64,000 nt of DNA from Nitrospinota bacterium (GCA_016208975.1 JACQXA010000001.1:313834-377833); one strand, 5' to 3'; positions 1 to 9,025 are shown, counted from the first letter of the stretch. The notes: a model not told the origin generated them from the letters alone. Translations and numbers: made by a program.

Positions 1-6
1 TTAGAG

Positions 7-348
7 ATGACGGCTATTGAGTTTGTAGAGAAGCATTACCTGAAAGAGAGCACTACCGAATTCCGCATAGGGGACACGGTTCGTGTGCATATAAAAGTTG
101 TGGAAGGCGAGAAAGAGCGCATCCAGATATTCGAAGGCGTGGTGATAGCAAAAAAGAACCACGGCCTCAAAGAGACCTTTACGGTGCGCAAAGTATCTTC
201 AGGCGTTGGCGTGGAGCGCATATTCCCGGTACACTCCCCCCGGGTGGAGAAGCTGGAGGTTGTGCGGTCTGGCAAGGTGCGCAGGGCGAAACTGTATTAC
301 CTGCGCGAGCTGAAAGGCAAAGCCGCCAGGCTGGCCGAGCGGTTCTAG
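7..348 (+). CDS. rplS: 50S ribosomal protein L19
   Basis: This 113-residue basic protein matches bacterial L19, a large-subunit protein at the 30S/50S interface. Length is normal for the family (about 115 residues). Recognisable segments are the N-terminal [10 protein letters not shown] strand, the central [10 protein letters not shown] and [21 protein letters not shown] block, and the basic C-terminal [18 protein letters not shown]. The ATG lies only 6 bases into the window, so upstream neighbours cannot be seen; in many genomes rplS follows rimM and trmD. A GC-rich hairpin lies just downstream, so it is probably the last gene of its operon. Identity is secure. Confidence 0.97.
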   Translation: MTAIEFVEKHYLKESTTEFRIGDTVRVHIKVVEGEKERIQIFEGVVIAKKNHGLKETFTVRKVSSGVGVERIFPVHSPRVEKLEVVRSGKVRRAKLYYLRELKGKAARLAERF

Positions 349-356
349 GCATATCT

Positions 357-377
357 GCCCCGGTATATTGCCGGGGC
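357..377 (+). terminator. Hairpin after rplS, probable weak terminator
   Basis: GCCCCGG (357-363) pairs with CCGGGGC (371-377) around a 7-base loop, 8 bases after the rplS stop. It is followed by TAATTAAT rather than a clean T run, so termination may be partial or factor-assisted. Confidence 0.45.
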
Positions 378-433
378 TAATTAATACCACGCGGGCCTAA
401 AAACCACAGTCCGCTTTTCCCCTCGTATAGAAT

Positions 434-3400
434 ATGAACGAAGGGCCGCTGAACGAAAAGGATTCTGGGCCCAGCCAACAGCCGGAAAACGCCCCTGCCT
501 CCGGCTGGATATCCCTTAAAAAATGCCACTCTTTCATAAAACACCCGGCTTGCGCCGTTTCGGCGCTCATTGTGTATATCGCCGTCATGTTGGGCGCGTT
601 TCTATATGTGGCCCCGCTTTTCATCAACATCGAAAAGTTCCGCCCCTTCTTCCAGAACCTTATCTCCGAAAAGCTGAAAGCCGAAACCCGGTTTGACCGG
701 CTGGACATGACCATTACCGGCTGGGGGCCTGCGGTGGAGTTGTCCAACGTGGTGATGGAGGTGGACGGAAAACCCGTGGTGTCCATCAAGAACCTCAAGG
801 CCAGGATGAGCGTTATAAGCGCCTTGAGCGGCCATATAACCTTTGACGAGTTCACGGCGGAGGAGCCGGTGGCCAGGATATGGCGAAAGAATGATGGAAC
901 GTTCAACATTCCGTTGCTAAACGTCAAACCCGATGAGAAGGTCGAGATATCTGACATCATCAAAACGGCCATGTCCACATTCAAATCCGCCTCCATCACC
1001 GGGGGGAACATCAGGTGGAAGGATTCCCTTGCCGCCACCCTCCCCGTCCGGGCCAATGTTTACAGCATAAACGCAAGTTTCTCCCGGGGCGGCGTTGCCA
1101 AACCCGGCTGGATAAACTTTTCAGCGCTGATGAGAAACCGGGGAGCCTCGCCGGCCAGGTTGTTGCTGGCGGGCAGGGTTTCCAACGACCCTCTGAAAGG
1201 TTTGATAGAGGATTTGGAGGGGAACGATGGCCCGGGTTTTATAGGGGCTGTCTCCCTTTCCAACCTGGATATGGAGCGGTTCTGGCCATACCTGCGCCCG
1301 TTCGCCCCTTTCGACAATTTCACCGGCGCCCTCTCCTGGAGCGGCTCGCTGGCCACCGATTTTGAAAGGGGGCTGGTGTCCAAAGGCAGGATAGGGCTTT
1401 CCTCCATCGAGGCCGGGTTCAAAGGCGTTCCCGATTTCGTAGCCCGCCCCCAAAGGGCCACGTTAGCCTACGACGTGGCCGGATGGAACAACAACCTCCA
1501 TATTAAAAAGGCCCGGGCGGATTTGGACGGCTTGATGGCCGAACTGACCGGGAAGATAGAAGGCCTTTCCCTGGAAGATCCTTCCATCATTTTCTCGCTG
1601 AACACCGGGGCCATAAACCTGGAAAACGTGAAAAAATACGTTCCGGGCACGGCCCTTACCCCTCAGCAGGTTTCTTTCCTTAAACAAAGCGTCAAAAAGG
1701 GAAAACTGTACCTGAACGATTTCACCTATTCCGGCAGTGTGGAACAGCTTCGGTCATCGGCGGAACAATACTCTTTAAAACTCTTCTCCGGCCGGTTGAG
1801 GGTGGAAGGTCTTTCGGCGCAGATTCCCGAGATGGCCCTGCCATTCGACGATATGAATGGAATTTTCGAGCTTGAGGGGGACAAGTTGCGGCTTGTGAAC
1901 CTGGCTGGAAGGTATGGTAACAGCTCGGTGGAAGAGATCTCCGGAGAGCTTACAGGGCTTGAAGGGTGGCCCAGCTTCAACGTTGCGGTAAAGGCCGATG
2001 TTAATCTGCCAGAGGCCGGGAAGCTCTTAAGTAGCAGGATGTCCTCGCCGGAATTTAAGCGAAGCCTCGAAAAAGTTACGTTCACAGGTGGGGCGGTACG
2101 GGTGGATTTGAACATCTCCGGATCCACCAGGGATCTGGTAAAAACCGTGGCGGCCAGGGGAAAGATCACCTTGGACAAGGTTGGGCTATCCCACGAATCT
2201 TTGGGCTTGCCCATACACGGCCTTTCCGGGGAGATAGCAGGCGATCTCAAGGAGATTAAGCTTACCGGCGTAAAGTGGCTGGCCGGAGCGTCATCGTTTG
2301 CGTTGAATGGCTCCTTAAAAGACACTCTAAAAAAGAAACCCGGTTTTGACATGAAGCTGGGCGGGGCCATCTCCCTGGAGGACATGGGCTCCATAAAATT
2401 CCTGGCTTACAACCGCATGCTATACCAGACCGGGCTTGGTCTTTTAGACATGGGCGTTAAAGGCCGGTTCGGCGATTTCAAGATGGACTACAAGCTGGAC
2501 TTGACCGGAGCCGAATACCGTCTTCTGGACGTGATCCACAAGTTCAAGGGCACTAAAAACGTTTACACTTTCACCGGCGCCATACGCAACGGGGAGAAGG
2601 TGACCATAGACCGGCTGAATGTGGACATCGGCGGCTCCCGGATAGTGGTGTCCGGAGGCATCGGTGAGTTCTTGCGGGGCCAGGGGATAGATTTGACCAT
2701 TGAAACCGATGGCGCCAGGCTGGATGACCTGGACAGGTTCTTCCTCTTCTTCGATGACATCCAGGGCGCCGGAGGGATAAAAGGCAAGTTCTCCATGCAG
2801 AGCGCCGAAGGCAAGCCCATCAAACTGGCTGGCTATGGGGTGTTTGAAGGGGCCGCTTTCAAGCTACCGGTGCTGGACGGTGTGATAAACCAAAGTCATG
2901 GCGAGTTTGAGCTGATAAACAACCGCATCTTCCTCAAGAATGCCGGAGGCAGGTTCAACGACGCGGTGTTCGACGTAACCGGACAGGGGCTTTTCGGCGA
3001 CAGGCCCGAGTTCACCCTGAACATAGAAGCCGACAACCTTAACTTGAGCGACTTTTTCGGCAAACCCCTGCCCGACGACGCCCCGGAGCCTCCTGCCAGG
3101 CAAGCCGCCCTCACCGAGCCCACGCCCACGCCGGACTGGATATGGAACCTGTACATAAAATCAAAAAAAGGCGGTATAGGCATACTAAATTACACCGGCC
3201 TGAACGTCCGCATAAAATATGACCGGGACACGTTCCATGTTAACCCCCTCACCTTCGACGCCCACGGCGGCCGGTGGCGGTGGAGCGGGGATATTTACCT
3301 GCCCAAGGAGCCAGGGATAACCTTCGATTCCCGGATAGACGTGGAAGACTTGAGTTTCGACCGGTTCCTGGCCGAATCGCTGGGCGCTGGAAAAGATATT

Positions 3401-3991
3401 ACCGGCAAGCTGAACCTGCGGGGTGATATTTCCGGCAAAGGCTCGTTGTGGCGGGAAATGAAACGTTCCTTAAGCGGCAGGCTGGAAGCCCGGGCTGGAG
3501 GCGGCGTCATACACCGGTTCAACGCATTGGCGAAAATTTTTTCTTTGCTTAACGTTCTGCAATATTTTAAACTCAAATTTCCGGATTTGGCTGTGGACGG
3601 CATGCCTTACAACAGCATGTCGGCGGACTTCGATGTGAAGGGAGGCGTGGCCAGGACGGAGAATTTGATGGTGGATTCGGAGGCAATGCGAATTTCGGCC
3701 ATCGGCGGTTACGACATCGGCGCAAACACTGTGGACGCGCAGATCGGCATAATGCCTTTCGTTACGGTGGACCGGGTATTAAGCTCCATACCGGTGGCCG
3801 GGTATATACTCACCGGTGAGAATAAGGGGTTTTTGGTCACCTATTTCGAGGCCAAAGGCCCCTTGGGCGATCCGGAGGTGAATGCCATTCCGATAGAATC
3901 ATTGGCTGGCGGTATCGCTGGCATATTTAAACGCCTTTTTGAGCTTCCGATGGATTTTCTAAAGGCGTTGAACGGTAAAAAGGCCGAGTAA
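434..3991 (+). CDS. Giant AsmA/YhdP-like envelope protein
   Basis: This 1185-residue protein has a short cytoplasmic N-terminus, one transmembrane segment at about residues 43-63 (SALIVYIAVMLGAFLYVAPL), then a very long periplasmic region of amphipathic beta strands. The organisation fits the AsmA-like superfamily (YhdP/TamB/AsmA), inner-membrane-anchored beta-groove proteins linked to lipid transport to the outer membrane. Near the C-terminus, VDAQIGIMPFVTVDRVLSSIPVAGYILTG and the following GPLGDPEVN resemble the AsmA-like C-terminal domain; the shorter motif GPLGDPEV is diagnostic. About residues 876-905 are a Pro/Ala-rich linker. It stands alone between rplS and a methyltransferase. Lipid substrate is not predictable. 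Family confident; exact orthology (yhdP versus another AsmA paralogue) is not. Confidence 0.8.
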   Translation: MNEGPLNEKDSGPSQQPENAPASGWISLKKCHSFIKHPACAVSALIVYIAVMLGAFLYVAPLFINIEKFRPFFQNLISEKLKAETRFDRLDMTITGWGPAVELSNVVMEVDGKPVVSIKNLKARMSVISALSGHITFDEFTAEEPVARIWRKNDGTFNIPLLNVKPDEKVEISDIIKTAMSTFKSASITGGNIRWKDSLAATLPVRANVYSINASFSRGGVAKPGWINFSALMRNRGASPARLLLAGRVSNDPLKGLIEDLEGNDGPGFIGAVSLSNLDMERFWPYLRPFAPFDNFTGALSWSGSLATDFERGLVSKGRIGLSSIEAGFKGVPDFVARPQRATLAYDVAGWNNNLHIKKARADLDGLMAELTGKIEGLSLEDPSIIFSLNTGAINLENVKKYVPGTALTPQQVSFLKQSVKKGKLYLNDFTYSGSVEQLRSSAEQYSLKLFSGRLRVEGLSAQIPEMALPFDDMNGIFELEGDKLRLVNLAGRYGNSSVEEISGELTGLEGWPSFNVAVKADVNLPEAGKLLSSRMSSPEFKRSLEKVTFTGGAVRVDLNISGSTRDLVKTVAARGKITLDKVGLSHESLGLPIHGLSGEIAGDLKEIKLTGVKWLAGASSFALNGSLKDTLKKKPGFDMKLGGAISLEDMGSIKFLAYNRMLYQTGLGLLDMGVKGRFGDFKMDYKLDLTGAEYRLLDVIHKFKGTKNVYTFTGAIRNGEKVTIDRLNVDIGGSRIVVSGGIGEFLRGQGIDLTIETDGARLDDLDRFFLFFDDIQGAGGIKGKFSMQSAEGKPIKLAGYGVFEGAAFKLPVLDGVINQSHGEFELINNRIFLKNAGGRFNDAVFDVTGQGLFGDRPEFTLNIEADNLNLSDFFGKPLPDDAPEPPARQAALTEPTPTPDWIWNLYIKSKKGGIGILNYTGLNVRIKYDRDTFHVNPLTFDAHGGRWRWSGDIYLPKEPGITFDSRIDVEDLSFDRFLAESLGAGKDITGKLNLRGDISGKGSLWREMKRSLSGRLEARAGGGVIHRFNALAKIFSLLNVLQYFKLKFPDLAVDGMPYNSMSADFDVKGGVARTENLMVDSEAMRISAIGGYDIGANTVDAQIGIMPFVTVDRVLSSIPVAGYILTGENKGFLVTYFEAKGPLGDPEVNAIPIESLAGGIAGIFKRLFELPMDFLKALNGKKAE

Positions 3992-4038
3992 AGATCCGGC
4001 GTGAATAATTAACTGGATCAGGTTTATCAGGAGAGGCG

Positions 4039-4677
4039 ATGGAATACGATAGCATTCAGAAGATATACAAAAACTATTCTTCTATTTACGATTTGCTATT
4101 CAAGGGCTTCTTCCACCCCCGGCAGAGGCTTGCCATAAGCAACCTCAACATCACGCCCGGCGCCCGTGTGCTGGACGTGGGCGTGGGCACCGGCCTTACG
4201 CTTCCGCTTTACCCCAGCCATTGCCAGGTCACAGGAATAGACATTTCCTCGCATATGCTCAAACAGGCCCGGAAAAAGGTTGAAAAAATGGGCCTCACCA
4301 ACGTGCAACTTATGGAGATGGACGCGTGCGACCTGGCTTTCGAGGAAAACACCTTCGATTTCGTGATAGCCACGCACATAATCAGCGTCGTTCCGGACCC
4401 GTTCAAGGTGATAGACGAGATGCGCAAGGTGGCCAAGCCAAACGGCCAGATAGTTATAGTGAACCATTTCGTCTCCTCCAATCCGGTCATCGCCAAAATG
4501 GAAAACTTCTGCGATCCGTTCTTCAGGAAGCTGGGCTGGAGGATGGACATGTCCCTGGAAGATCTGGTGGCGGCCACTAACCTGCAGGTATATCAAACCA
4601 GGAAACTTAAAAAGCTGGATTTGTGGCAGGTTGTGCATGCCTACAACAACAAGTACGCCGCCCAGGCCAGCAATTAG
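4039..4677 (+). CDS. SAM-dependent methyltransferase, PmtA-like
   Basis: This 212-residue class I methyltransferase has motif I VLDVGVGTGLTLPLYP (about residues 35-50), the acidic end of beta-2 in VTGIDIS, and the post-motif FDFVIATHIISVVPDP. The N-terminal YDSIQKIYKNYSSIYDLLF segment and the overall layout resemble bacterial phosphatidylethanolamine N-methyltransferases and UbiE-like enzymes. Phospholipid methylation is therefore plausible but not proven. AGGAG lies 5 bases before the ATG, which fixes the start. The 3' end overlaps the next gene if that gene starts at 4637, suggesting translational coupling. The enzyme should be cytoplasmic or peripherally membrane-bound. Confidence 0.8.
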   Translation: MEYDSIQKIYKNYSSIYDLLFKGFFHPRQRLAISNLNITPGARVLDVGVGTGLTLPLYPSHCQVTGIDISSHMLKQARKKVEKMGLTNVQLMEMDACDLAFEENTFDFVIATHIISVVPDPFKVIDEMRKVAKPNGQIVIVNHFVSSNPVIAKMENFCDPFFRKLGWRMDMSLEDLVAATNLQVYQTRKLKKLDLWQVVHAYNNKYAAQASN

Positions 4678-5599
4678 CCACAGCCGCCCGCGCTGGCGGG
4701 GCGCCGCGCTCTTGAAACGGGGCACAGCCTTTCTGGCGGCGCTGGCGCTAGCCTTCTCAACCTGGGGCGTGGCCCAGGAGCAAACAGAGCCCCCCTCCCC
4801 CGCCAAAAACCTTCCTTTCGACATCGGCGAGCGGCTCGTTTATGACGTATCCTGGATGGGCATAAAAGGGGGCGAGGCTTTCCTGTATATAAAAAACCAG
4901 CTTGAAATGGCGGACTCCACCGTTTTCGCCGTGAACCTCATCGCCCGCTCCACCGGCTGGTTGCGGACCTTTTACAAGGTGGACGATCATTCGTTCTCCT
5001 ATTTCGACGCGGTCAACATACGGAGCCTGGGGGTGGACATAAAGATTTCCGAGGGGGATTACAGGAAATCGAAAGTAATAGAGTTCGACCACAAGCGGAA
5101 CGTGGCCATTTACAAGGTGGATAACGATAAACCGGAGGAGTATCCCGCTTATCACAACAGCCACGACTCGTTCTCGGCCCTTTACGCCTTCCGCTCCATG
5201 AGGGACAAGATAAAGATCGGGGAAAGCGTGATGATCCCGGTGTTCGACGACAGGAAAAAATACGAGCTGGAGATAAAAACCCTGCGAAAGGAGCGCATAA
5301 CGCTGGATTCCGGCGCCATGATAGATACCGTGGTGGTGGAGCCTCAGCTAAAATCCGAGGGGATTTTCCAGCGGCGCGGCTCCATGACCGTATGGTTTTC
5401 GGACGACAAGGTTTTCGCCCCCGTGCAGGTAAAATCGAAAATAGTCATAGGCGCGTTCTATGCCCGGTTGAGGGAATGGCGCGGGGCTGATATAAACGTA
5501 ATCGCGCCGGCGGGGGCGGCCAATGCGGCTCAACCCGGCGGCGCGCCTTCAAACGCAAGGAAAGAGATTCATGATACGCCTGGCGCTGGCTCAAATTAA
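4637..5599 (+). CDS. Exported DUF3108 protein
   Basis: The product (about 320 residues) begins with a basic stretch followed by a hydrophobic core (GTAFLAALALAFSTWGVAQ), a likely Sec signal peptide. The mature part (FDIGERLVYDVSWMGIKGGEAFL near its start) is typical of DUF3108, a periplasmic or outer-membrane-associated family of unknown function. A short repeat of YD/YxxDD and beta-rich segments follows, then an Ala/Pro/Gly-rich tail. Two starts are possible: ATG 4637, with GGCAGG upstream and 41 bases of overlap with the methyltransferase, or TTG 4712, which gives a shorter and more standard signal peptide. The 3' end overlaps nadE by 29 bases, so the three genes look co-transcribed. No enzymatic motif was recognised. 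Confidence 0.72.
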   Translation: MPTTTSTPPRPAISHSRPRWRGAALLKRGTAFLAALALAFSTWGVAQEQTEPPSPAKNLPFDIGERLVYDVSWMGIKGGEAFLYIKNQLEMADSTVFAVNLIARSTGWLRTFYKVDDHSFSYFDAVNIRSLGVDIKISEGDYRKSKVIEFDHKRNVAIYKVDNDKPEEYPAYHNSHDSFSALYAFRSMRDKIKIGESVMIPVFDDRKKYELEIKTLRKERITLDSGAMIDTVVVEPQLKSEGIFQRRGSMTVWFSDDKVFAPVQVKSKIVIGAFYARLREWRGADINVIAPAGAANAAQPGGAPSNARKEIHDTPGAGSN

Positions 5600-7211
5600 C
5601 CCGCTGGTGGGGGACATACCCGGCAACGTCCGGCTCATCGGCGATTATATGGCCCGCGCCGCCCGGATGGGCGCTGACGTGGTGGCGTTCCCGGAGCTGG
5701 CGCTGTGCGGTTACCCCCCGGAAGACCTGCTGGTGAAAAAGTCGTTCATAAAAAACTGCGCGGAAGCTCTTGCCTCCCTGGCGGCAATTACTCCAAAGGA
5801 TTTGACGGTGATAGTTGGCGCCCCCACCGGAAAACCGGGCGCGCTATATAACAGCGCCTGCGCGCTGTCCGGAGGGGAGTGGATTGCAACCATCCACAAA
5901 ACCGAATTGCCCAACTATGGGGTGTTCGACGAACGCCGCTATTTCCTGCCGGGGAAGAACGGCCCACTGGTGAAAAGGGGTAGTGTGGCTATCGGCGTAT
6001 CCGTATGTGAAGACATCTGGGTTGAGAACGACATTCTCATAAATCAGGCCCGGGATGGGGCGGATCTTTTAATAAACATTTCAGGTTCCCCTTACAGACA
6101 CAACGCTTTCAACCTGCGCCGGGATCTGGTGCGCGGAGCATCGCGGAGCTTGGGCATGCCCATGGCGTATTGCAACCAGACCGGTGGGCAGGACGAACTG
6201 GTTTTTGACGGCAGGTCTTTTATTTGCGGTTCTGATGGGGAAATAACCGCCGAGGCGATGGCTTTCGCCGAGGACTTGCTGGTGGTGGACGTGGGGCCGG
6301 TAGCTCCGGGGGAAGCCGCCAAACCTCCCCTGCCCCCGGTGGAGCGTCATATTATCCGGGACGAGGACGAGGAGATTTATACGGCGCTCGCTACAGGCCT
6401 GCGGGATTATGTAAATAAAAACGGGTTCAAGACGGTGGTTGTCGCCCTTTCAGGCGGAATAGACTCGGCGCTTACGGCCACCATCGCCGTGGACGCCCTG
6501 GGGCCCGGGCGGGTGAAAGGCGTGTCTCTACCCTCCCCCCATTCCTCCAAAGGCTCGGTGGACGACGCGGCCCATCTGGCGGCTAACCTGGGGATAGAAA
6601 TGCTATCGCTCCCCATAGGGGAACTGATGAAATCATTTGACGGCGTTCTCGCCGAAGCATTTACCGGACGCGAGCCGGACATTACCGAGGAGAACATCCA
6701 GGCCCGGATCCGGGGCGGGATTATGATGGCCCTGTCCAACAAGTTCGGGTGGCTGGTGTTGACCACCGGCAACAAGAGCGAGACCGCCGTGGGGTACTGC
6801 ACCCTGTACGGAGACACCGCCGGAGGCCTGGCGGTGATCAAGGATGTATTCAAGACCCGGGTTTACTCCCTTTCCCTGTGGCGCAACAGAAAAGCCGGTA
6901 GAGAGCTTATTCCAAGAGAGTCCATAGAAAAGGAGCCCTCCGCCGAATTGCGGCCCGGCCAGAAGGACACAGACAGCCTTCCGCCATATGATGTTCTGGA
7001 CCCTATCCTGAGGGAATACATTGAACACGATAAGCCTATTGATGAGATTATAAAATTGGGTTACAGTAAAACACTTGTTTCGAGGGTCGCACGGATGGTG
7101 GACTTGAACGAATACAAGCGGCGGCAGAGCCCTATGGGGATCAAAATAACCGCAAAGGCGTTCGGGCGCGACAGAAGGCTTCCGATAACGTGCAGGTTTC
7201 ATGAACAATAG
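5571..7211 (+). CDS. nadE: Glutamine-dependent NAD+ synthetase
   Basis: This 546-residue two-domain enzyme makes NAD+ from deamido-NAD+ with ATP and glutamine. The N-terminal nitrilase-like glutaminase domain (residues 1 to about 260) has the catalytic triad E42 (FPEL), K110 (IHKTELPNYG) and C146 (SVCEDIW). The C-terminal ATP-pyrophosphatase domain carries the P-loop SGGIDS at residues 294-299 and a GLAVIKDVFKT segment. The start at ATG 5571 follows GGAAAGAG and begins with the family-typical MIRLALAQINPLVGD; a longer in-frame start at 5523 would add residues without homology. Length is typical. It overlaps the DUF3108 gene by 29 bases. Confidence 0.95.
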   Translation: MIRLALAQINPLVGDIPGNVRLIGDYMARAARMGADVVAFPELALCGYPPEDLLVKKSFIKNCAEALASLAAITPKDLTVIVGAPTGKPGALYNSACALSGGEWIATIHKTELPNYGVFDERRYFLPGKNGPLVKRGSVAIGVSVCEDIWVENDILINQARDGADLLINISGSPYRHNAFNLRRDLVRGASRSLGMPMAYCNQTGGQDELVFDGRSFICGSDGEITAEAMAFAEDLLVVDVGPVAPGEAAKPPLPPVERHIIRDEDEEIYTALATGLRDYVNKNGFKTVVVALSGGIDSALTATIAVDALGPGRVKGVSLPSPHSSKGSVDDAAHLAANLGIEMLSLPIGELMKSFDGVLAEAFTGREPDITEENIQARIRGGIMMALSNKFGWLVLTTGNKSETAVGYCTLYGDTAGGLAVIKDVFKTRVYSLSLWRNRKAGRELIPRESIEKEPSAELRPGQKDTDSLPPYDVLDPILREYIEHDKPIDEIIKLGYSKTLVSRVARMVDLNEYKRRQSPMGIKITAKAFGRDRRLPITCRFHEQ

Positions 7212-7248
7212 CCGGTAAAACGGCGCAGTCTAGGAGATGATAGCTAAG

Positions 7249-7791
7249 ATGGACCTGGTTCCCAAAAAAGTGTTTTTCACTAACGGCGTTGGTACCCATA
7301 AAGAGGAACTGCGCTCCTTCGAGTTGGCCCTGCGCGACGCTGGGGTGGAAAAATGCAACTTGGTGTACGTTTCGTCCATCCTGCCACCCCACTGCAAGAT
7401 TATTTCGCGCAAAGAGGGGGTGAAGCTGTTAAAACCGGGCGCAATCACCTTCTGCGTCATGGCGCGGATCGGTAGCAACGAGCCGCACAGGCTTTTGTCC
7501 TCATCGGTGGGTTGCGCCATCCCTACGGACAAGGGTAGCTACGGCTACCTGAGCGAACATCACGCCTATGGGCAGACCGACAAGGTGGCTGGCGACTACG
7601 CCGAAGACCTGGCGGCGGCCATGCTGGCATCCACCCTGGGTGTGGAGTTCGACGAGAACCAGTCCTGGGACATGAAAAAAGAGGTTTTCAAGATATCCAA
7701 CCAGATAGTGAAAACCAGGAACATCACGCAGTCTGCCATCGTTAAAACCGGATACACCACGGTGGTGGCGGCGGCCATTTTCCTGTTCTGA
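7249..7791 (+). CDS. pdaD: Pyruvoyl-dependent arginine decarboxylase
   Basis: This is a PvlArgDC-family proenzyme of about 180 residues. It converts arginine to agmatine, the first step of one putrescine route, using a pyruvoyl group made by self-cleavage. The cleavage site is in YVSSILPP (S42-S43 counting from ATG 7249); S43 becomes the pyruvoyl group. [18 protein letters not shown] and the [21 protein letters not shown] region match the family core. ATG 7237 sits directly against AGGAG with no spacing, so ATG 7249, giving the typical [11 protein letters not shown] start, is preferred. No agmatinase or agmatine deiminase gene is visible nearby. It is followed by a strong terminator. Confidence 0.92.
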   Translation: MDLVPKKVFFTNGVGTHKEELRSFELALRDAGVEKCNLVYVSSILPPHCKIISRKEGVKLLKPGAITFCVMARIGSNEPHRLLSSSVGCAIPTDKGSYGYLSEHHAYGQTDKVAGDYAEDLAAAMLASTLGVEFDENQSWDMKKEVFKISNQIVKTRNITQSAIVKTGYTTVVAAAIFLF

Positions 7792-7811
7792 CCTGACGCA
7801 AGTTTATATAC

Positions 7812-7847
7812 CGGGCGGGGGCTTCTAAAACCTCCGCCCGTTTTTTT
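7812..7847 (+). terminator. Rho-independent terminator after pdaD
   Basis: CGGGCGGGGG pairs with CCTCCGCCCG (one G-U wobble) around an 8-9 base loop and is followed by seven T residues. It closes the transcription unit ending with the arginine decarboxylase. Confidence 0.88.
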
Positions 7848-7874
7848 GTCAAAACCGGTTCGTCCGAAAAACTT

Positions 7875-8378
7875 ATGAAAAATGGCTGGTTAGCGCTGGC
7901 GGCGGCACTGGCGGTGGTGGCTGTGGATCTGGCCACCAAGCTTGGCATAGAGTCCGCCTTCACTCTCCACGAGAGCAAAACGGTGATACCGGGCCTTTTC
8001 AATATCGTTTATATAAAGAACAAAGGCGCCGCTTTCGGGTTTTTATCCCAAATAAACGGCGATTGGGTTTCTTACGCCTTCATGGCCATAGCTGTAACGG
8101 CCCTGGTGGTGATTGCGTTACTCTACCGCTCGGCCCCGGCGGATGACTGGATTTCCCGGGCGGCTTATGTCCTTATCGGTTCGGGCGCGTTAGGGAACCT
8201 GATAGACAGGATACGCTCCGGCGCTGTTACCGATTTCCTGCTTTTTTATATTGGAGAGTATCAGTGGCCCGCTTTTAACGTGGCCGACTCTTGCATAACC
8301 GTGGGGATAATTCTGCTGGGATATGTGATGGCTTTCAATAACTCAAAGCCCGGCTCCATGCCTGTTGACAGGGTTTGA
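7875..8378 (+). CDS. lspA: Lipoprotein signal peptidase (signal peptidase II)
   Basis: This 167-residue inner-membrane aspartyl protease removes signal peptides from diacylated prolipoproteins. Four hydrophobic segments are visible. The two catalytic aspartates are D120 in GNLIDRIRSGAVTDF and D138 in PAFNVADSCITVG, both in the family's conserved contexts. NKGAAFGFL (about residues 49-57) is also conserved. Length is normal. It lies 27 bases after the terminator and so has its own promoter, which I could not place with confidence. At least one probable substrate, the lipobox protein at 20353-21366, is in this window. Confidence 0.96.
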   Translation: MKNGWLALAAALAVVAVDLATKLGIESAFTLHESKTVIPGLFNIVYIKNKGAAFGFLSQINGDWVSYAFMAIAVTALVVIALLYRSAPADDWISRAAYVLIGSGALGNLIDRIRSGAVTDFLLFYIGEYQWPAFNVADSCITVGIILLGYVMAFNNSKPGSMPVDRV

Positions 8379-8413
8379 CAGGTTTCTATTGACGCCAGGC
8401 CTCCACCAGCGCC

Positions 8414-8530
8414 TCATAGGGCTAGCGTTGTGACGAGGGCCAACATGTAGCCGCCAACCAGGGCCACAAACCCGCCGATAAAAGCCACCAGGTACTTGCT
8501 GTCTTCGATTCCATGAACCGTGTTGTACAT
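8414..8530 (-). CDS. Possible 38-residue single-span membrane protein
   Basis: On the minus strand, AAGGAG sits 8 bases before ATG 8530 and opens a short frame. It encodes a polar N-terminus (MYNTVHGIEDSKY) and one hydrophobic helix (LVAFIGGFVALVGGYMLALV). The strong ribosome-binding site and a clean single-span profile support a real small membrane protein. An upstream in-frame ATG at 8629 lacks a good site. I do not recognise the family; small respiratory or transporter accessory subunits look like this. It converges on lspA with 35 bases between stops. Confidence 0.5.
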   Translation of the reverse strand: MYNTVHGIEDSKYLVAFIGGFVALVGGYMLALVTTLAL

Positions 8531-8815
8531 CTCCGCTTCTCCTTCCCTCTTTCCGTCTTTCGTTTCCGCCGCGTCCATCACGGCCATACTCTTCATAAAA
8601 GCAATAGCTGTACCATTCGTGTTATTCATTATTTTTCAGCGCGTTATCCCGCATCGCCAAAACTGGCCGATTAACCGGTGTACTGAAGCGCTCCATGGAA
8701 CGCGTCCCGATTAACGACACACCTGTCGCAACAAGGCTCGCCACATGTCCGGCTTTCTATTAATAGACCAAATAATGAGAACAACCATCTCCGGCCGATA
8801 AAGAAGATGGCGCGT

Positions 8816-9025
8816 AACGCTTGGGTAGTGTCCCAGTTTGAAAGTACAAGGGAGATTCTTCCCTTACGCCCAGAATGACAATATAAATGCCGTTGATAAC
8901 ATTGCCATCCCGGGCGAAGCGCAAGCGAAGTGAAGGATCTGTCTATGTCATCCTGAGCGAAGCGCAAGCGAAGTGAAGGATCTGTCTGTTATTTGATATT
9001 CAAACTGGGACACCACCAACGCTTG
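8816..9025. mobile_element. MITE-like element, copy 1, with 8-bp target duplication
   Basis: The element proper is 8824-9017 (194 bp). Its ends are inverted repeats: GGTAGTGTCCCAGTTTGAA on the left, and the reverse complement of the right end reads GGTGGTGTCCCAGTTTGAA. It is flanked by exact direct repeats AACGCTTG at 8816-8823 and 9018-9025, the signature of transposition with 8-bp duplication. It is far too short for a transposase and has no coding frame, so it is non-autonomous. A shorter copy lies at 63394-63544. Eight-base duplications and GG-starting ends occur in some insertion-sequence families (IS1595 is one to test), but the parent is not in this window. Confidence 0.85.
8904..8989. 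repeat. Tandem pair of 43-bp units inside MITE copy 1
   Basis: Two consecutive 43-base units (8904-8946 and 8947-8989) share the core GCGAAGCGCAAGCGAAGTGA followed by AGGATCTGTCT. The second MITE copy has a single unit at 63474-63516, which fully accounts for the size difference between copies (194 versus 151 bases). Confidence 0.85.

Noticed and set aside
4096-4824. Long minus-strand frame (242 codons) opposite the methyltransferase
   Set aside because: It runs antisense to a well-supported gene, has no recognisable domain and reflects the high GC content.
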